Assembly (NCBI GenBank): GCA_020860515.1
Contig: JAJBUG010000039.1
Coordinates: 82,428 to 146,427 of the forward strand
DNA from: Bacteroidales bacterium
Lineage (GTDB): Bacteria; Bacteroidota; Bacteroidia; Bacteroidales; Muribaculaceae
DNA: 64,000 nucleotides
Direction: 5' to 3'
In this document: positions 62,590 through 64,000 of the stretch, one piece after another
How the letters are laid out: each line of letters starts with the position of its first letter
Numbering within the stretch: position 1 is the first letter of the stretch
Made by a program: the position numbers and the translations under genes
Notes under the pieces: generated by a model
Told to the model about the DNA's origin: nothing
The model's input: the letters and a program-made list of their open reading frames with translations, nothing else
Databases searched by the model: none

Positions 62590-63645
62590 TTAATCGTTGT
62601 TCACTATTTCGTTAGTTTTCTTTCCGGCGAGCATTCCGCAGGCTGCAGATATGTCTTCGCCTCGGCTGGCACGGATGGTGGCTGTCACGCCCAAGTCGTT
62701 GAGGTGGTCGCGGAATGTCTCCATTGCCTCTTCAGTGGCTGGTTGCATCACCACTCCAGGGATGGCATGGTAGCGAATGAGGTTTACTCTTGCTGATGTG
62801 CCTTGGATCAGGCGGGCTAAGGCATCGGCGTGCTTTAAGTCATCATTGACCCCTCGCCACATTATATACTCTACCGAAAGGCGTCGCTGGTGAGCGAAAT
62901 CGTAATCTCTGAGCAGAGCCATCACATCTTTGATCGGGAAGGCCTTCTCTGCGGGCATCAGCTGCTGGCGCTGCTGGGTCATAGGGGTATGCACGCTGAT
63001 GGCAAGGTGCACCTTGGTCTCTTCGATAAGGCGCTTTAGCTCTTTTAGTTTGCCGATGCTGCTTACGGTGATTCGCTTGGGGCTCCAGGCAAATCCCCAC
63101 TTCTCGGTGAGAATCTTGATGACCTTGAGCACTGGCTCTAAATTGTCGAGTGGTTCGCCCATGCCCATGAACACGATATTGGTCAAATCCTCGCTGCTTG
63201 GCACCGCCATAATTTGGTTGATGATTTGTGCGGCTGTAAGGTTGCCGTGGTATCCTTGCTTGCCGGTCATGCAGAATGTGCAGCCCATCTTGCAGCCAGC
63301 TTGGGATGAAATGCACAGTGTAGCGCGTTCTTTGTCGGGGATCATCACCGCTTCCACGTTGCGGCCTCCTGCGCCTCGGAATAGGTATTTCACTGTCCCG
63401 TCAGTGCTTTCGGCTTTTGTAATGGGCGCTTCCAGGCCTACGGCGTATCGCTTGTTGAGTTTTTCGCGAGCATTTTTCGAGAGATTAGTCATCTCGTCGA
63501 TGCTGGCCACTCTCTTTTGATAAATCCATTGAGCCATTTGAGCCCCGGCAAACCGAGGCAGCCCATTGTCAAGAGCCACCTGCTGCAGCTCCTCAAGGGT
63601 TTTCCCTATCAAAGGCTCCTTATCTGTATCGCTAATTGTCGTCAT
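62590..63645 (-). CDS. rlmN: 23S rRNA (adenine-2503-C2)-methyltransferase RlmN
   Basis: The 351-aa radical-SAM enzyme has the CxxxCxxC cluster in GCKMGCTFCMTG, the FMGMGEPLDN block and the methyl-carrying Cys near the C-terminus (ISAACGMLA). It methylates A2503 of 23S rRNA and A37 of some tRNAs. It is the first gene of the minus-strand run rlmN-pdxA-nucleotidyltransferase-two esterases. Confidence 0.97.
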   Translation of the reverse strand: MTTISDTDKEPLIGKTLEELQQVALDNGLPRFAGAQMAQWIYQKRVASIDEMTNLSKNAREKLNKRYAVGLEAPITKAESTDGTVKYLFRGAGGRNVEAVMIPDKERATLCISSQAGCKMGCTFCMTGKQGYHGNLTAAQIINQIMAVPSSEDLTNIVFMGMGEPLDNLEPVLKVIKILTEKWGFAWSPKRITVSSIGKLKELKRLIEETKVHLAISVHTPMTQQRQQLMPAEKAFPIKDVMALLRDYDFAHQRRLSVEYIMWRGVNDDLKHADALARLIQGTSARVNLIRYHAIPGVVMQPATEEAMETFRDHLNDLGVTATIRASRGEDISAACGMLAGKKTNEIVNND

Positions 63646-63847
63646 GCTTCACAAGTCAAGATCCAGTAACAATCTTCACTGCAAAAATAGTGAATCTGTT
63701 TTTCCTTTAAGAGTTCTTGATGCAAAAATAAGAAATATTTCTTATATAACAAAATTTCGATTTCTTTTTTATACCCAACTATCTTCTTTAGGAATATACT
63801 TGTAGGGAACCATTTATGTGTTGAATACATAAGTGTCTTAAAAATTA

Positions 63848-63879
63848 TTTGGTGGAATGGAGTGACTTTTGTACCTTTG
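63848..63879 (+). promoter_or_regulatory. Promoter of the DNA methyltransferase gene
   Basis: TTTGG (63848-63852) and TACCTTTG (63872-63879) are 19 bp apart, matching the Bacteroidales consensus well. The start codon lies 18 bp downstream. Confidence 0.7.
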
Positions 63880-63897
63880 TGGACGTAAATCTACATC

Positions 63898-64000
63898 ATG
63901 CAAAATATGGACAAGGCAAAGCAAGGATTGGCTGCACAGCAGTTTGCTCAGGACTGGGCCGGGCGAGGTTACGAGAAGGGCGAGTCACAGACCTTTTGGC
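63898..64000 (+). CDS. N-terminus of an MmeI-like (type IIL) DNA methyltransferase/restriction enzyme, cut by the window edge
   Basis: Only 34 codons are in the window. They read MQNMDKAKQGLAAQQFAQDW followed by AGRGYEKGESQTFW. The stretch FxxDWxGRGYEKGESQxFW is the well-known opening of the MmeI-like N-terminal domain found in class I SAM-dependent DNA methyltransferases and single-chain type IIL restriction-modification enzymes. A good promoter precedes it. Whether a nuclease domain follows cannot be seen. Confidence 0.75.
   Translation, partial: MQNMDKAKQGLAAQQFAQDWAGRGYEKGESQTFW

Overview
The window looks like a chromosomal segment of a gut-type Bacteroidota (order Bacteroidales; Muribaculaceae or a close family is my guess, which the sequence alone cannot settle). 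The reasons are the many -7 elements of the form TAnnTTTG with weak -33 TTTG/TTG elements, the near absence of Shine-Dalgarno sequences, an HTCS-type hybrid sensor/regulator, lipoprotein and secreted glycoside hydrolases of Bacteroidales type, a C10 (streptopain-like) protease, a DUF2723 protein and several ExoA-like AAA ATPases. TAA, TGA and TAG are all used as stops.

Layout. 1-3.2 kb: 5' part of a secreted C10 cysteine protease (cut by the window edge), a long gene-free gap holding a 127-nt imperfect hairpin, an AAA ATPase and a small secreted Pro/Lys/Asn-rich protein behind a structured leader. 3.2-14.5 kb: a GH31 (with PA14 insert)-GH2-GH3 operon, all on the minus strand, next to a hybrid two-component-type regulator that has lost its HATPase domain and its phospho-acceptor His; the set fits xyloglucan side-chain removal, but no SusC/SusD pair is present. 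14.7-18.7 kb: second AAA ATPase, a low-molecular-weight tyrosine phosphatase, a CDF metal transporter and an EamA transporter. 18.8-25.8 kb: a GH13 lipoprotein, a Cthe_2159-like lipoprotein gene broken by an in-frame amber codon, a MATE transporter, a truncated HAD gene, tRNA-Ser(GCT) and a frameshifted GH29 fucosidase. 25.9-31 kb: a transglutaminase-like protein with CutC, then an ECF sigma factor operon with a small membrane protein and a Spy-like periplasmic protein. 31-37.1 kb: a PurF-like protein without the catalytic Cys, MltG, DUF2007, MFS and AI-2E family transporters.

37.1-44 kb is an AT-richer accessory island. It holds a tightly packed five-gene minus-strand cassette (a 60-aa beta-repeat protein, a PD-(D/E)XK-like nuclease, two unknown proteins and a metallophosphoesterase), a third AAA ATPase, a DUF4143 ATPase, an unknown protein and the tail of an Rpn-type nuclease/transposase gene. 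The cassette is my best candidate for an undescribed system, possibly anti-phage defence.

44-64 kb returns to core genes: miaA, pepT, two tRNA-Asn(GTT), an Xaa-Pro aminopeptidase, an LD-carboxypeptidase, an AGE/cellobiose 2-epimerase, a ThiE-like protein, DUF2752, a 1307-aa DUF2723 membrane protein, a polysaccharide deacetylase and queG. These are followed by a minus-strand operon rlmN-pdxA-nucleotidyltransferase-esterase-sialate O-acetylesterase. The last 103 bases open an MmeI-like type IIL DNA methyltransferase gene. All family assignments come from reading motifs in the translations; no database search was run.
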